From NCBI GenBank assembly GCA_046294265.1, contig JBKBKC010000001.1, forward strand, positions 434,001 to 498,000: a stretch of DNA of 64,000 bases, read 5' to 3'. Numbering within the stretch: position 1 is the first letter of the stretch; every line of letters starts with the position of its first letter. The notes under the pieces were generated by a model, which did not search any database, was not told the DNA's origin, and worked only from the letters and a program-made list of their open reading frames with translations. The DNA comes from JBKBKC01 sp046294265. Its GTDB lineage: Bacteria; Pseudomonadota; Alphaproteobacteria; Rhodobacterales; Rhodobacteraceae. The position numbers and the translations under genes are program-made. Positions 33,088 to 40,060 of this stretch are shown piece by piece.

Positions 33088-33199
33088 GCGGCTGCCACTG
33101 TTTTCGGACTGGTGCAAAGCTGACGACAACCCTTGCCCGGCGCAACGGGTTCTTGCGGGCGGCGACGGGATGCGCCGCCCATTGGGCATGTGCTACGGC

Positions 33200-33946
33200 T
33201 CACGCGGTTGCCTGCGACTCCGTCGGTTCAACGCGCGGGGCGGCCGTGGCGGTCGTGGTGGCTGCGGGCGGGGCCTTGCGCTGCCGGGCGCGGGAGGGAC
33301 GCTTGGCCGGGGCAGCGGCCGTCACGCGCGACGAGGCCGCCTCGGCCTCGGTGGCGACGGTCTTTTTTCCTTGCGGCCGACGCGGCTTGGCTGCGTCCGT
33401 CGCGGTCTTTGCGGCGGTGTCCGCCATGTCGTCGGCGGCATCGGCGATGTCATCAGCGGTTGACCCGCCGCGACGCGCAAATCCTGCAACCGCCAGACCG
33501 ATCACCGCCGCCGCGATGGAGCCGATCACCATCGTCTGGGTCGAGGGGCCACTCCGCTCCGCCCGCCGGAGGGAAAAGCGGTCACCCAGCGCGTGGTCGA
33601 TGCCGTCCAGGGCACGGGAAAGTGCCGTGCGTCCGGCCTCGTCCAGCCCGGCCGTCACTGCGCCGCGCAGCGAGTGCATGGCCGCCTCGGTCTTGTCGCG
33701 AAAAGTGGCGACAGGTTCCGGCTTACCCGGGCGCAAGGCGAGCCAGACTGCGATACCCGCGCCCGCGAGGGCAACGGCGGTTACGGTGGGCGAGGGGCGG
33801 CGCAAGGCTGCCGTGGCATAGGCGGTCGCCTCGGACGCGGCATCACCCGACATCAGGCGGTGGCGCAGCTCGGCAATGGTGTCGGACAGGGCGCTGCGAG
33901 CCCGGGTCAGGTCACGTTCAATGTCTCGGCGTGTGCGGCGGTCCAT
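33200..33946 (-). CDS. DUF3618 protein with basic Ala/Lys/Arg-rich tail
   Basis: 248-aa protein. The N-terminal DUF3618 motif is DIERDLTRARSALSDTIAEL RHRL. Two membrane helices are likely (VTAVALAGAGIAVWLALRPG; QTMVIGSIAAAVIGLAVAGF). The last 60 residues are a low-complexity, histone H1-like tail with AKRPSRARQRKAPPAATTT. DUF3618 genes commonly sit beside the holin-like DUF and DUF2383-type stress genes, as here. It follows the holin-like gene by 3 bases in one operon. The biochemical role is unknown. Confidence 0.82.
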   Translation of the reverse strand: MDRRTRRDIERDLTRARSALSDTIAELRHRLMSGDAASEATAYATAALRRPSPTVTAVALAGAGIAVWLALRPGKPEPVATFRDKTEAAMHSLRGAVTAGLDEAGRTALSRALDGIDHALGDRFSLRRAERSGPSTQTMVIGSIAAAVIGLAVAGFARRGGSTADDIADAADDMADTAAKTATDAAKPRRPQGKKTVATEAEAASSRVTAAAPAKRPSRARQRKAPPAATTTATAAPRVEPTESQATA

Positions 33947-33949
33947 GGG

Positions 33950-34360
33950 TCAGTCTCCTTGCGTAGGTTCGGGGGGATGCGCGATGGCGCGCAGGAGCGC
34001 GCCGGTCAGGCGCTGCGGCAGGCGGGACAGGCGGCGCAGGCGGCTCATACCGAACCACCCTGCCAGCAGCGCCGACGCGAGGGCCGCCGCCGAGACGATC
34101 AGCGCGGCCTGCACAGGCGGATGGCCCGCCAGAACGAGGGCGGCCGCCCCGGCCGCAGCCGCCTGGCCGATGGCCGCCAGGATCAGGGCCAGCGCCAGCA
34201 TGATGGCGACGGCGCACAGCACGGCGTCGCGCACGGCGCGTCGCAGTTCCGCCCGCCCAAGGGCAAGCGCGTCCGACGCGAGGTCGCCAACCTGACGGGG
34301 CAGGTCGGCGGCCAGGCGCTCGGTCGAACGGAAACGGGGCGGAACCACTTCGGCGTCCAC
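33950..34360 (-). CDS. Putative holin-superfamily (Holin-X type) membrane protein
   Basis: 136-aa protein with an N-terminal amphipathic helix (TERLAADLPRQVGDLASDAL) and two strongly hydrophobic helices (DAVLCAVAIMLALALILAAI; VQAALIVSAAALASALLAGW), the pattern of PF07332-type 'phage holin family' proteins, which in bacteria are stress-associated rather than phage genes. The start is GTG at 34360, two bases after the DUF2383 stop. It belongs to the EcfG-controlled operon and no lysis genes are near. Confidence 0.78.
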   Translation of the reverse strand: MDAEVVPPRFRSTERLAADLPRQVGDLASDALALGRAELRRAVRDAVLCAVAIMLALALILAAIGQAAAAGAAALVLAGHPPVQAALIVSAAALASALLAGWFGMSRLRRLSRLPQRLTGALLRAIAHPPEPTQGD

Positions 34361-34362
34361 GG

Positions 34363-34833
34363 TCAGGCCAGGTGGCGCGTGGCTTCGACCAGTGCGGTCA
34401 GTTCGCCCCGCATCCGGTCCAGCTCGGCGCGCCGCTCGGCCGGATGGTCGTGCGACAGGGCGATGTGGAACGCCTCCAGAACGCCCTCTTCTCCGTTGCG
34501 GACCTGCGCCATCGTGTCGGCGTCGATGTCGTCGAACAGGGCGCGGGTGGCCACGACCAGCCGGTTGATGGTGCCCATGAAAGAGCCGGCGTCGTCCGCT
34601 TGGCGCCCCGCTTCGCTCAGCATCGCGGCCAGCCGCGCAGCGTGGTCGCGGTGCAGCAACAAAAACCGCTGGGCCACGGGACGGAACTCTGGCTCCGCCT
34701 TTTCGGCCATCTTTTCGAAACCTTCAGCGGTGTCGATGGTCCGGGTGTGCAGCGCCGTGATGGCATCCATCGCAGCCTCGGTCGGGTCCTGCGGGGTGAG
34801 GGGGGTGATCATGTTTGCTTGCAGTGCGGGCAT
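34363..34833 (-). CDS. DUF2383 ferritin-like four-helix protein
   Basis: 156-aa protein of the PA2169/DUF2383 type, a predicted ferritin-like four-helix bundle: ITALHTRTIDTAEGFEKMAE, FRPVAQRFLLLHRDHAARLA, SFMGTINRLVVATRALFDD and VLEAFHIALSHDHPAERRAE. Glu/His pairs in the helices could bind metal. It is first in the minus-strand operon with the holin-like and DUF3618 genes. A perfect EcfG promoter lies at 34870-34895, so it is predicted to be a stress-induced gene. Start at MPALQ; MITPL seven codons in is an alternative. Confidence 0.82.
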   Translation of the reverse strand: MPALQANMITPLTPQDPTEAAMDAITALHTRTIDTAEGFEKMAEKAEPEFRPVAQRFLLLHRDHAARLAAMLSEAGRQADDAGSFMGTINRLVVATRALFDDIDADTMAQVRNGEEGVLEAFHIALSHDHPAERRAELDRMRGELTALVEATRHLA

Positions 34834-34869
34834 GAGATCTTCCTTTCATCTGCGCATTCTTGCGGGATA

Positions 34870-34895
34870 AACGTTCCGACGGCCCGTTCGGTTCC
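34870..34895 (-). promoter_or_regulatory. EcfG promoter of the DUF2383 operon
   Basis: Minus-strand GGAAC (34895-34891), 17-base spacer, CGTT (34873-34870), an exact GSR match 37 bases before the start. The -35 segment (GGGGAACCGAACGGGC) is duplicated 16 bases upstream, giving a second GGAAC at 34911-34907 without a -10 partner. Confidence 0.87.
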
Positions 34896-35012
34896 CCGCC
34901 CGTTCGGTTCCCCAGGGGTCGCGCAGGGAACCATTGGGAAACCGCCGCGGGAGGGGGCGCATGTGTTGCCCGCGTGCGATCGCACTGTCCTGAACGTGAA
35001 AGCAGACTTCTC

Positions 35013-35186
35013 ATGCTGGGATGGGCACAAACCTTCCTGATCGTTGCGCTGATCGCCGCAGCCCCTGGATTTGGCGGCGTTGCCGGGGCATCGGCCTTGA
35101 TCACGCAGATCCTGTTCTTCGTCTGCATCGTCCTCTTTGTGGTTGCTATGGTGGCGCGGGCTTTGCGCGGGCGCCCGCCGGTCTGA
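35013..35186 (+). CDS. DUF1328 small membrane protein (YtjA-like)
   Basis: 57-aa protein with two hydrophobic helices, MLGWAQTFLIVALIAAAPGF and ITQILFFVCIVLFVVAMVAR, matching DUF1328. Such genes often belong to stress regulons, but I find no GGAAC-N16/17-CGTT upstream, so its promoter is unclear. The 179-bp upstream gap to the DUF2383 start carries the EcfG promoter on the other strand. A terminator follows at 35228-35254. Confidence 0.82.
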   Translation: MLGWAQTFLIVALIAAAPGFGGVAGASALITQILFFVCIVLFVVAMVARALRGRPPV

Positions 35187-35227
35187 CCGCAGGGGCGAGA
35201 CCGTGCCACCGGACGGCACAGGGTGAG

Positions 35228-35254
35228 GGCCGTAGGATTTTCCGCGGCCTTTTT
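35228..35254 (+). terminator. Terminator of the DUF1328 gene
   Basis: GGCCG pairs with CGGCC (extended by imperfect pairs inward) and is followed directly by TTTTT at 35250-35254. It insulates the DUF1328 transcript from the next plus-strand promoter, 14 bases downstream. Confidence 0.7.
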
Positions 35255-35267
35255 CGGTGTTCGGGGT

Positions 35268-35292
35268 GGAACCGTCGTGGTGTAGGGGCGTT
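35268..35292 (+). promoter_or_regulatory. EcfG promoter of the intergenic RNA candidate
   Basis: GGAAC (35268-35272), 16-base spacer, CGTT (35289-35292). No protein-coding gene follows on this strand before ptsN, which is convergent. Both spacers, 16 and 17, are accepted for alphaproteobacterial GSR promoters. Confidence 0.75.
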
Positions 35293-35298
35293 CACGCT

Positions 35299-35401
35299 GC
35301 ATCCCGACGCGCCACCCGTCCCGGCGCGTCGGACCCGTTCCGGGCCATCCCTCCCCGGATCGGAGATCGGCCGGGGGATGCCTGCGTCCTCCGGCCTTTT
35401 T
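35299..35401 (+). ncRNA. Candidate GSR-controlled small RNA
   Basis: About 103 nt expected between the EcfG promoter (start about 35299) and a strong intrinsic terminator. Hairpin 1: CCGACGCGCC (35304-35313) pairs perfectly with GGCGCGTCGG (35323-35332), loop ACCCGTCCC. A single-stranded stretch CCATCCCTCCCCGG follows and is complementary to Shine-Dalgarno-like GGGGAGGG. Terminator: GGCCGGGGGA (35369-35378) with TCCTCCGGCC (35387-35396), then TTTTT (35397-35401). There is no credible ORF. The C-rich single-stranded/loop sequences resemble the anti-Shine-Dalgarno motifs of alphaproteobacterial stress sRNAs. Expression is not shown. Confidence 0.6.
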
Positions 35402-35405
35402 CCGC

Positions 35406-35870
35406 TCAGGCGGCCTGCGGCGCGCGCGCCTCGGTCAGGATGGCGTAAAGCTTGTCCGGGTCGGCGTTTGCACGCAGTTTCTTGACCACTCCCGCATCGC
35501 GCATGGTGCGGCTGACCAGCGCCAGTGCCTTGAGGTGATCGACGCCCGAGTCCTTTGGGGCCAGCAGTGCAAAGATCAGGTCCACCGGCTGGCGGTCCAC
35601 GCTGTCATAGTCCAGCGGCTTTTCCAGCCGCACGAACACCCCCACGATCCGCTCCAGATCGTCCAGCCGCGCATGGGGCAGGGCGATACCATGCCCCACG
35701 CCAGTCGGGCCCAGACTTTCGCGTTCCTGCAACCCGTCCACCACAACCGAGGGGTTCACCCCCCAGGCCTGCGCGGCAAGGTCGGCGATGTCCTGGAACA
35801 GGCGCTTTTTGGACGAGGTTTGCGCCACCAGCCGCACAGCGCCCGGGATCAGAAGTTTGGAGATATCCAT
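35406..35870 (-). CDS. ptsN: Nitrogen-related PTS IIA protein PtsN
   Basis: 154-aa EIIA-Ntr protein, phosphorylated on His and regulating K+ transport, nitrogen and envelope functions. The active-site segment is GVGHGIALPHARLDDLERIV, with VFVRLEKPLDYDSVDRQPVD L and LLAPKDSGVDHLKALALVSR following. The ATG at 35870 (MDISKLLIPGAV) gives the usual length; an upstream in-frame TTG at 35894 is less likely. It lies 36 bases downstream of hpf, the widespread rpoN-region order (here without rpoN). Confidence 0.93.
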   Translation of the reverse strand: MDISKLLIPGAVRLVAQTSSKKRLFQDIADLAAQAWGVNPSVVVDGLQERESLGPTGVGHGIALPHARLDDLERIVGVFVRLEKPLDYDSVDRQPVDLIFALLAPKDSGVDHLKALALVSRTMRDAGVVKKLRANADPDKLYAILTEARAPQAA

Positions 35871-35906
35871 TGATTGTGGTTCATCCTGCGCCAAGGTTCG
35901 GGCGGT

Positions 35907-36482
35907 TCACTTGCTGTTGCGCGGGTCGATCCAGCCGATATTGCCATCATCACGGCGATAGACCACGTTCACGCCGCCATGTCCTTCGTTGCGGAACACG
36001 ATCATCCTTTGTCCCGCCAGTTCCATCTGCATCACCGCCTCGCCCACAGTGATCGAGGGGATGCGCGTCTCCATCTCGGCGATGACGACGGGGTGCAGCG
36101 ATCCATCGCCGTCCTCCTCGGGCTCATCGGTCGGCGCGAGGATATAATCGGGCGACATGTCGAACTCAACCGGTGACGTTCGGTCACGGTGATGGTCGCG
36201 CAGACGGCGTTTGTGGCGGCGCAGCTGCTTGTCCATCTTTTCGCGGCAGGACTCGAAAGCGGCATAGATCTCGGAGGCATGGCCGCGCGCCTGCGCGTTC
36301 AGGCCGGTGGACAGGTGGATGGTCGCCTCGCAGACCAGCTCATGCGCGACGCGCGAAAACACCACGACCGCCTCGGTCGGGCGCTGTGCGTATTTTTCGA
36401 TCACCTCGCCCAGTTCGGCCTTCACATGGGTCTGCAACGCCTCGCCGATGTCGATCTGCTTGCCGCTGATCTGATATCGCAT
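35907..36482 (-). CDS. hpf: Ribosome hibernation promoting factor, long form
   Basis: 191-aa long HPF that dimerises 70S ribosomes into inactive 100S particles in stationary phase. Residues 1-105 form the RaiA/HPF domain (MRYQISGKQIDIGEALQTHV, ESCREKMDKQLRRHKRRLRD). An acidic linker follows, and about 135-191 form the C-terminal dimerisation domain (SITVGEAVMQMELAGQRMIV FRNEGHGGVNVVYRRDDGNIGWI). GGAGG lies 6 bases before the ATG. The 256-bp upstream gap to lptB holds its probable promoter and a partial AAATACCCC repeat remnant near 36640, nothing else seen. Confidence 0.94.
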   Translation of the reverse strand: MRYQISGKQIDIGEALQTHVKAELGEVIEKYAQRPTEAVVVFSRVAHELVCEATIHLSTGLNAQARGHASEIYAAFESCREKMDKQLRRHKRRLRDHHRDRTSPVEFDMSPDYILAPTDEPEEDGDGSLHPVVIAEMETRIPSITVGEAVMQMELAGQRMIVFRNEGHGGVNVVYRRDDGNIGWIDPRNSK

Positions 36483-36738
36483 GGTTCCTCCTGCATCGTC
36501 GGCGGTGGGATATCCTGCCGGATCCGGCGCGCAGGCAGCCGACGTGCCTGGTATCCGGTTCCGCCCCTTGCGGATTGTCCGGTGCGGGGGGCCGGGGTCA
36601 GGCCGGACGGGGCACCAAAAGGGGGAGTTCGCACACGCATCAGGGGTATTTGGCGACAGGGGAGCCCGGGTTGTCAACGGATTCCTGACAGGCACGTGAC
36701 AGCCGCGCGACAGTCAGCCGTCAGACGTCAGACCGCGC

Positions 36739-37497
36739 TCACGAGATGCGGAAATTCTGCCCCAGATACACGCGCCGCACGTTCTCGTCGCGCACCACCT
36801 CGTCGGTGGTCCCGCTCATCAGAACGCGGCCGTCATGCAGGATGTAGGCGCGGTCCACGATCTCGAGCGTCTCGCGCACGTTGTGGTCGGTAATCAGCAC
36901 GCCAATGCCGCGCGATTTCAGATCCTGCACCAGATGACGGATCTCGCCTACCGCGATCGGATCGACGCCGGCGAAGGGTTCATCGAGCAACAGGTATTTC
37001 GGATCGGCGGCCAGGCAGCGCGCGATCTCGACCCTCCGCCGCTCACCGCCCGACAGCGCCAGTGCCGCAGCTTGCCGCAGGTGGGTGATCGAAAATTCCG
37101 ACAGCAACTCCTCAAGCCGCTCACGCCGCTTGTGGCGGTCGGGTTCGGCGATCTCCAGCACGGCGAGGATGTTGTCCTCGACCGAGAGGCCGCGAAAGAT
37201 CGACACCTCCTGCGGAAGGTATCCGATGCCCATGCGCGCGCGCCGATACATCGGCAGCGGGGTCACGTCGCGCCCGTCGATGATGACCTGCCCCGCATCG
37301 GGCGAAATCAGCCCGGCGATGGCGTAGAAACAAGTGGTCTTGCCTGAACCGTTGGGGCCCAGCAGCGCCACCACCTCGCCCCGGTTCAGCCGCATCGACA
37401 CGTCGCGGATCACCAGACGCTTGCGATAGCTCTTGCGCAGGCTGCGGATGACAAGGCCCGCGTCACCGGGTGTGACGGAAAGTTCAGGCGTGGGCAT
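36739..37497 (-). CDS. lptB: LPS export ABC transporter ATPase LptB
   Basis: 252-aa cytoplasmic ATPase powering lipopolysaccharide extraction with LptF/LptG and transport to the outer membrane. Walker A GPNGSGKTTCFYAIAGLISP, signature ALSGGERRRVEIARCLAADP, Walker B YLLLDEPFAGVDPIAVGEIR and H-loop LITDHNVRETL are intact. Its ATG shares one base with the lptA stop. It is third in lptC-lptA-lptB. LptF/G are not in the window. Confidence 0.96.
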   Translation of the reverse strand: MPTPELSVTPGDAGLVIRSLRKSYRKRLVIRDVSMRLNRGEVVALLGPNGSGKTTCFYAIAGLISPDAGQVIIDGRDVTPLPMYRRARMGIGYLPQEVSIFRGLSVEDNILAVLEIAEPDRHKRRERLEELLSEFSITHLRQAAALALSGGERRRVEIARCLAADPKYLLLDEPFAGVDPIAVGEIRHLVQDLKSRGIGVLITDHNVRETLEIVDRAYILHDGRVLMSGTTDEVVRDENVRRVYLGQNFRIS

Positions 37498-38006
37498 CAG
37501 TTGCCCTGCGCCGCCGGTTTGGCGGGGGTGAACACGGTCTGAACGCGCCCCTCCATCACCCCGGTCCCGGTGTTCAGGTCGATCACCAGCTTTTGCCCCG
37601 AGATCGCGTTTTGCCCCTGCGTCAAAAGCACATTGCCGGTCATCACCACCGACCCGGTCCGCAGGGTATAGACGGCCTCGCGCGCCTCGGCGGCTTCGGT
37701 CGCGTTCACGAGCGTTACGCCGCCCGTGGCCGTCAGCGTGTCGATGTCGCCGCCCCCTTCGACATAGATCAAGCTCACCTGGGCCGCGGTCAGGCGCAGT
37801 TCGCCCTGGATGGCGATGACATTGCCGGAAAACACCGCCGACCCGTTCGTCTGGTTGACGGTCAGGCTGTCGGCGCTGACCTCGACCGGCAGGGTGCGGT
37901 CCTGCTTCATCCCGCCGAATTCGATGGCGGCCCCCTGCGAAAGGGCGGCGGCTGCCGACAGGACAAGGGCTGCAAGAAACGTGGCGGCGGAAAGTGGCAA
38001 TGACAT
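37497..38006 (-). CDS. lptA: LPS transport periplasmic protein LptA
   Basis: 169-aa periplasmic bridge protein for LPS. N-terminal signal peptide (SLPLSAATFLAALVLSAAAA LS) and an OstA-like beta-jellyroll: VEVSADSLTVNQTNGSAVFS GNVIAIQGELRLTAAQVSLI, then TGNVLLTQGQNAISGQKLVI DLNTGTGVMEGRVQT. It lies between lptC and lptB, overlapping lptB by one base. Length and order are standard. Confidence 0.93.
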   Translation of the reverse strand: MSLPLSAATFLAALVLSAAAALSQGAAIEFGGMKQDRTLPVEVSADSLTVNQTNGSAVFSGNVIAIQGELRLTAAQVSLIYVEGGGDIDTLTATGGVTLVNATEAAEAREAVYTLRTGSVVMTGNVLLTQGQNAISGQKLVIDLNTGTGVMEGRVQTVFTPAKPAAQGN

Positions 38007-38025
38007 GCGTGAGGTCCGAAAAAGA

Positions 38026-38625
38026 TCAATTCGCCGGGTCGTATAACAGCTTCACGCCCTGCGCGAAACGCAGAACGTAGTGATCCGCATCCGTCTCGCG
38101 TGTCATCAGCATTTCCCCCGCCTCGAGCCGCCCCAGCGGGCCCGTGGCCGTGACGGCGCCCGGGCTTTCCAACCGCGTCCGGTCCAGTGCGGCCCGCATC
38201 AGGGCACTTTCGACGCGGTAGCCTGTGGAGGTGGTTACCACCACCGCCCCTTCGACCGTCAGCAGGCGCGCGGCGGAATCGAGCCGCCCGGCATCCGCCA
38301 CCAGATCGGCCGTGCCGCCGTCGGGCAGGTCGATATGCGCCACCAGTCGCGCGGCGGTGGCCTCTGCCGCCGCACCGCCCCCGGGGCGGGCCTCGTCCGC
38401 ACTGATGGTCATGGCGGCACCATCCTCGGTGACGCCCGCCCAGGTGGGCAGCGTGAGGCGCGGTTCGCGCAGGCGGTCGGCGATATCCACCTCGGCAAAC
38501 GGGATCGCGCCCTCGGGGTCCACGGTGCGGGCTACAAGGAACAGCGTGGACAGGATGGCCAGCGCCGCCAGCGGCAGCGCGACCTTGAACCAGGCTACAA
38601 GCGTGGAATGCAGGTTGTCGGCCAT
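38026..38625 (-). CDS. lptC: LPS export protein LptC
   Basis: 199-aa bitopic inner-membrane protein handing LPS from LptBFG to LptA. One N-terminal helix (VALPLAALAILSTLFLVART) and a periplasmic jellyroll domain with ITADEARPGG-like MTISADEARPGGG and DLVADAGRLDSAARLLTVEG. I use the ATG at 38625 (AGGGGA upstream) rather than longer in-frame starts that would overlap rnd. It is followed by lptA after 19 bases. Confidence 0.9.
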   Translation of the reverse strand: MADNLHSTLVAWFKVALPLAALAILSTLFLVARTVDPEGAIPFAEVDIADRLREPRLTLPTWAGVTEDGAAMTISADEARPGGGAAAEATAARLVAHIDLPDGGTADLVADAGRLDSAARLLTVEGAVVVTTSTGYRVESALMRAALDRTRLESPGAVTATGPLGRLEAGEMLMTRETDADHYVLRFAQGVKLLYDPAN

Positions 38626-38695
38626 GCTGTCCCCTTCGCGGTCCATGTGGGCATCGCGCGCGCTTGTGCCAAGCCGAACGCCGGCGTTTCGTGCT

Positions 38696-39310
38696 TCAGT
38701 GGCGGAATACATCCGTCTCGTCGCCCCATCCCATCAGGTCCAGCTCTGCCCGGGTGGGCAGGAACGCGAAACAGGTCTGAGCCAGCTCCAGCCGCCCTTC
38801 GCGCACCAGCCGCGCCTCCAGTTCCGCCTTGAGCCGATGCAGATAAAGCACGTCAGAGGCGGCATATTCCCGTTGCGCATCCGTCAGGTCGGCCGAACCC
38901 CAGTCCGAGGTCTGCTGCGCCTTGGACACGTCCACACCCACCAGTTCGGCCAGCAGATACTTCAGCCCGTGCCGGTCGGTGAAGGTGCGCACCAGCTTTG
39001 CCGCGATCTTGGTGCACCAGACAGGGGCCGTGGTCACGCCGAAGGCTGCCTTCAGCGCGGCGATGTCGAAGCGGCCAAAATGGAAAAGTTTGACGATTCC
39101 CGGGTCGGTCAGCATCCGCTCCAGGTTCGGGGCCCGCGTCTGGCCGCGTGCGATCTGCACGAGATGCGCATTCCCGTCACCCGACGACAACTGCACCACG
39201 CAGAGCCGGTCGCGACGGGGATCAAGCCCCATAGTCTCGGTGTCGATGGCGACGATAGGGCCAAGCGTCAGGCCGTCGGGCAGGTCGCCCTTGTGGAGGT
39301 GGATGGTCAT
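38696..39310 (-). CDS. rnd: Ribonuclease D-type 3'-5' exonuclease
   Basis: 204-aa DEDD-family exonuclease. ExoI is IVAIDTETMGLDPRRDRLCV, ExoII is LFHFGRFDIAALKAAFG and ExoIII is AQREYAASDVLYLHRLKAEL (the Y-x3-D of the DEDDy subclass). It lacks the HRDC domains of E. coli RNase D, as is usual for the short alphaproteobacterial form. Likely role: tRNA/stable RNA 3' trimming. The start MTIHLHKGDL is at 39310, 53 bases downstream of the tRNA-Leu gene on the same strand. Confidence 0.88.
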   Translation of the reverse strand: MTIHLHKGDLPDGLTLGPIVAIDTETMGLDPRRDRLCVVQLSSGDGNAHLVQIARGQTRAPNLERMLTDPGIVKLFHFGRFDIAALKAAFGVTTAPVWCTKIAAKLVRTFTDRHGLKYLLAELVGVDVSKAQQTSDWGSADLTDAQREYAASDVLYLHRLKAELEARLVREGRLELAQTCFAFLPTRAELDLMGWGDETDVFRH

Positions 39311-39362
39311 GAGCGTCCCCGGAAAGGCAAAAGCCGCGCCTCGCGGCGCGGCCTTCGGCAAA

Positions 39363-39447
39363 TGGTGCCCAGAAGAGGACTCGAACCTCCACGCCTTGCA
39401 GCGCTGGTACCTGAAACCAGTGCGTCTACCAATTCCGCCATCTGGGC
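39363..39447 (-). tRNA. tRNA-Leu (anticodon CAG)
   Basis: 85 nt including an encoded CCA. Acceptor GCCCAGA pairs with TCTGGGC; D arm GGCGGAATTGGTAGACGC; anticodon stem CTGGT/ACCAG encloses loop TTCAGGT with anticodon CAG (reads CUG). The 15-nt extra arm (GCGCTGCAAGGCGTG region) is typical of class II Leu tRNAs, and the T loop is GGTTCGAGTCC. Confidence 0.96.
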
Positions 39448-39520
39448 GATGTCGTGAAGCGCGGTGTATTCGGGCCTTGCAGGGCTGTCAACAGGGTGGA
39501 AACAGAAAGCTGCACGCCCG

Positions 39521-40060
39521 TCACATCGCCCGATCGACCGCCGCATAGAACGCATCCGTGCAGGTGGGTTCGGTATCATAACCCAGGTAAATCGCCTGAT
39601 ACCACACCAGCCGCATGGCATCGCCCGCACCCTCGGCCAAAGCCATCTGCACCGATTCGCCCGAGGTGCAGATGACCGGCATTTCGGCAACGCCATTGCC
39701 GTCAAGGTCGGGTGCTGCCCCTTCGTCCAGACCGGGCACCGCGATGCCGAAGTGATCCTCCGCGGACAGGGGCGCGACCGACAGGACCGCAGGGTCGTCA
39801 AAGGTGACAAGATCGTTTTCGGTCGCCCTTGCAGGGCCGTCCACGATGACCGTCGCACGATGCGGGTCGCCTCCTGACTCACGGGGGATGAGCACGGTGA
39901 CACCTTCACCCGCGCGCAGGGCGCTTTCGGCGGGCATGATCAGCCGCGCCGTGTTTTCGGGCCCAAGGACATATACCCCGACGACAGGCGCCTCGGCATG
40001 GGCAGATCCGGTCAAGATCGCGAATGCAGCCGTGATAGGGAGCAGGTTTTTCATCGTCAT
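39521..40060 (-). CDS. Secreted hypothetical protein, partner of the upstream peptidase
   Basis: 179-aa protein with a clear signal peptide (MTMKNLLPITAAFAILTGSA HA) and a mature acidic domain with one Asp-rich stretch (GAAPDLDGNGVAEMP) and Cys residues in PVICTSGES and EPTCTDAF that could form a disulfide. No family is recognised. The ATG overlaps the stop of the peptidase gene by 4 bases, so the two are co-translated. Periplasmic location next to a peptidoglycan hydrolase lacking a signal peptide is what an immunity or inhibitor protein would look like. That is an inference. Confidence 0.65.
   Translation of the reverse strand: MTMKNLLPITAAFAILTGSAHAEAPVVGVYVLGPENTARLIMPAESALRAGEGVTVLIPRESGGDPHRATVIVDGPARATENDLVTFDDPAVLSVAPLSAEDHFGIAVPGLDEGAAPDLDGNGVAEMPVICTSGESVQMALAEGAGDAMRLVWYQAIYLGYDTEPTCTDAFYAAVDRAM

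Noticed and set aside
33950..34360. Holin-like gene as a sign of a prophage
   Set aside because: No lysin, capsid, terminase or integrase genes are near, and the gene sits in a stress operon with DUF2383 and DUF3618, where this family is common.
34927..34950. GGAAC at 34927 as a promoter for the DUF1328 gene
   Set aside because: The bases 16-17 downstream are GC-only, not CGTT.
35369..35401. Hairpin plus T-run as the terminator of ptsN
   Set aside because: The T-run follows the stem only on the plus strand, while ptsN is on the minus strand and would read into an A-run instead.
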